In this document: in pieces, positions 6,584 to 7,456 of the stretch
How positions within the stretch are numbered: the first letter of the stretch is position 1
How the letters are laid out: each line of letters starts with the position of its first letter
NCBI GenBank assembly: GCA_024697885.1
Contig: JAILSA010000128.1
Span: forward strand, 1-7,456
Direction of reading: 5' to 3'
Length of the DNA stretch: 7,456 nucleotides
Source: Eubacterium sp.
Lineage (GTDB): Bacteria > Bacillota > Clostridia > Lachnospirales > Lachnospiraceae
Position numbers and translations under genes: made by a program
Notes under the pieces: generated by a model
Database searches by the model: none
What the model was told of the DNA's origin: nothing
What the model saw: only the letters and a program-made list of their open reading frames with translations

Positions 6584-6589
6584 GAAAAT

Positions 6590-6595
6590 CCTCCT
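6590..6595 (-). promoter_or_regulatory. Ribosome binding site that fixes the trmR start
   Basis: A perfect AGGAGG on the minus strand sits 6 nt before the GTG at 6581-6583. An upstream in-frame ATG (6596-6598) overlaps the region just before this site, and a TTG (6608-6610) lies at the foot of the hairpin. Neither has a comparable site, so the GTG is the most plausible start. Confidence 0.8.
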
Positions 6596-6609
6596 CATTT
6601 TTCGCAACA

Positions 6610-6644
6610 AAATCCCAACACCCCCAAAAAGGGTGAAGGGATTT
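6610..6644 (-). terminator. Hairpin in the mltG-like/trmR gap, possible attenuator or weak terminator
   Basis: An imperfect inverted repeat lies 15 nt after the upstream stop codon. The outer arms AAATCCC/GGGATTT (6610-6616 with 6638-6644) and the inner arms CACCC/GGGTG (6619-6623 with 6631-6635) are perfect. They are separated by a symmetric 2x2 internal loop (U-U on the transcript) and close a 7-nt loop. On the minus-strand transcript it is followed by TGTTGCG, so the U tract is short and interrupted. It is weaker than the operon terminator at 175-210. It may be a partial terminator, an RNA-processing or stabilising hairpin, or a leader structure for trmR, whose ribosome binding site begins 15 nt downstream. 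Confidence 0.45.
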
Positions 6645-6659
6645 GGATAATATTTACAC

Positions 6660-7028
6660 TCAAGACTCTGATTCCGGATACAGGGTCTGGATCACCTCTC
6701 CATAGGTCATACTAGAGTTCACCATATAGACCCCTGCCGGTATTTTCTTGTTATTTTTTTCCTCTAGCATCAATCTGACGTAGAGGGAATATCGATCTTT
6801 AATTACATGCTTGTCCTCTAACTCTCCCAGGACCTCCATGGTGGACTCCGTCTCTGTCACGGTTATGGCCCGGTCCTCTCCCGGAGGAACCTCTACCACC
6901 GTATCTCCCAGAACATCATAGGAAAAAGAGTAGCCCTTCTGGCAAATCTGAATTCCCGCAAACAGTACCACCGCATAGAAAATAATATTCAAAATGATAA
7001 TCAACATGGTGCGAACTGCTTTTAGCAT
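6660..7028 (-). CDS. Short MltG (YceG)-like membrane protein lacking the catalytic domain
   Basis: This 122-residue protein has one N-terminal membrane helix (about residues 7-28) after a short basic start, so the rest should be extracytoplasmic. Residues about 53-118 resemble the LysM-like subdomain that precedes the catalytic domain of the endolytic murein transglycosylase MltG. They follow its pattern: a threonine/valine-rich strand, a 'gELEDKHVIKD' helix, 'SLYVRLMLEE', then 'IPAGVYMVNSSMTYGEVIQTL'. Full MltG proteins exceed 300 residues and carry a catalytic glutamate in the following YceG domain; here the reading frame ends with TGA just where that domain would begin. Position supports the assignment: in B. 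subtilis the MltG gene yrrL lies directly before yrrM and yrrN/O, as here. Start ATG at 7028 has GGAGG 8 nt upstream. A peptidoglycan-binding or accessory role is inference; transglycosylase activity is unlikely. An unrelated small membrane protein remains possible. Confidence 0.7.
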   Translation of the reverse strand: MLKAVRTMLIIILNIIFYAVVLFAGIQICQKGYSFSYDVLGDTVVEVPPGEDRAITVTETESTMEVLGELEDKHVIKDRYSLYVRLMLEEKNNKKIPAGVYMVNSSMTYGEVIQTLYPESES

Positions 7029-7031
7029 AGA

Positions 7032-7456
7032 TTAAACCTCCATGATAATAGGGAGAATCATTGGATTTCTCTTGGTCTTTTTCCAGAGGAAATCATTCAA
7101 TGCGTCCTTGATTTCTGTCTTCATGCGGCCCCAGTCTGTAATGCCTCGGTCATAGAGGCGGTCCAGGGCAATACTTACTACCTCGCGACACTCATCCATC
7201 AGGTTCTCAGACTCGCGGACATAGACAAAACCGCGGGATACAATATCTGGGCCAGCCAAAATCATATTGGAGCCCTTTTCCAAGGTGAGAACCACCACAA
7301 GAAGTCCGTTCTCGGACAGGTGCTGGCGGTCGCGGAGCACGATATTTCCTACATCTCCTACACCCAAACCATCTACCATAATTCCCTGGGCATGAACACT
7401 TCCCACAATCTTGGCACTATTTTCTCTCAGCTCCAGCACATCGCCGGAACGAAGGA
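7032..7456 (-). CDS. rnj: Ribonuclease J, C-terminal part (5' end outside window)
   Basis: RNase J is a metallo-beta-lactamase/beta-CASP ribonuclease with endonuclease and 5'-3' exonuclease activity, central to mRNA decay and rRNA maturation in Firmicutes. Only about 140 C-terminal residues are visible; the frame stays open to the right edge, so the catalytic HxHxDH region lies outside. The visible part starts near a linker reading LRSGDVLEL. It continues with the family's conserved blocks GLGVGDVGNIVLRDR and AGPDIVSRGFVYVRE, then the C-terminal domain ending KRNPMILPIIMEV, as in clostridial RNase J proteins. A GTG at 7437-7439 is internal and is not the true start. The stop is TAA, and the next gene begins only 3 nt later with its ribosome binding site (GGAGG, 7037-7041) inside the last rnj codons, so the two are probably translationally coupled. 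I cannot tell J1 from J2 here. Family assignment is very secure. Confidence 0.95.
   Translation of the reverse strand, partial: LRSGDVLELRENSAKIVGSVHAQGIMVDGLGVGDVGNIVLRDRQHLSENGLLVVVLTLEKGSNMILAGPDIVSRGFVYVRESENLMDECREVVSIALDRLYDRGITDWGRMKTEIKDALNDFLWKKTKRNPMILPIIMEV

Noticed and set aside
6640..6665. Possible promoter with TATTAT (-10-like) before trmR
   Set aside because: There is no recognisable -35 box at suitable spacing, and the AT-rich patch is part of the end of the upstream gene and the hairpin base.
1..7456. CRISPR array, tRNA or rRNA genes, complete insertion sequence, defence island
   Set aside because: No spaced direct-repeat array, tRNA-like cloverleaf with an anticodon arm, rRNA sequence, transposase or nuclease-helicase cluster was seen on either strand.

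Overview
The window looks like a piece of chromosome from a Gram-positive Firmicute, most likely class Clostridia and probably Lachnospiraceae. The evidence is the RNase J C-terminus, the order mltG-like / trmR / trhP (which parallels yrrL-yrrM-yrrN-yrrO of Bacillus subtilis, from memory), strong AGGAGG-type ribosome binding sites, and GTG/TTG starts. The family-level placement is inference.

All eight genes are on the minus strand, so they read from right to left. In transcription order they are: the C-terminal part of RNase J (cut by the right edge), a short membrane protein resembling the N-terminus of MltG without its catalytic domain, the tRNA methyltransferase TrmR, the U32-family tRNA hydroxylation protein TrhP, the biotin ligase/repressor BirA, the ribosome-associated GTPase HflX, an M18 metallo-aminopeptidase, and a four-helix membrane protein with a C-terminal FHA domain. 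Junctions are tight (3 nt, 76 nt, 4 nt, a 17-nt overlap, 21, 12 and 22 nt). The run ends in a convincing Rho-independent terminator at 175-210, so most or all of it is probably one operon. The only sizeable internal gap (6584-6659) holds a hairpin that could attenuate transcription or process the message.

Functionally this is mainly an RNA and translation housekeeping cluster. RNase J does mRNA turnover and rRNA maturation. TrhP and TrmR together make 5-methoxyuridine at tRNA wobble position 34. HflX splits or rescues stalled ribosomes. BirA biotinylates carboxylases, and the aminopeptidase recycles peptides. The MltG-like and FHA proteins are the two membrane-facing, poorly defined members.

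The leftmost 265 bases contain no supported gene. They hold the operon terminator, a 15-bp tandem duplication that forms alternative hairpins just after the last stop codon, an AT-rich spacer, and at 15-95 a multi-stem structured element. That element resembles the right end of an IS200/IS605 (TnpB, omega-RNA-type) element whose body would lie off the left edge. No CRISPR array, tRNA, rRNA or complete insertion sequence is visible. I saw no convincing novel defence or mobile system; the most worthwhile leads are the left-edge structured element, the catalytic-domain-less MltG homologue, and the FHA membrane protein.
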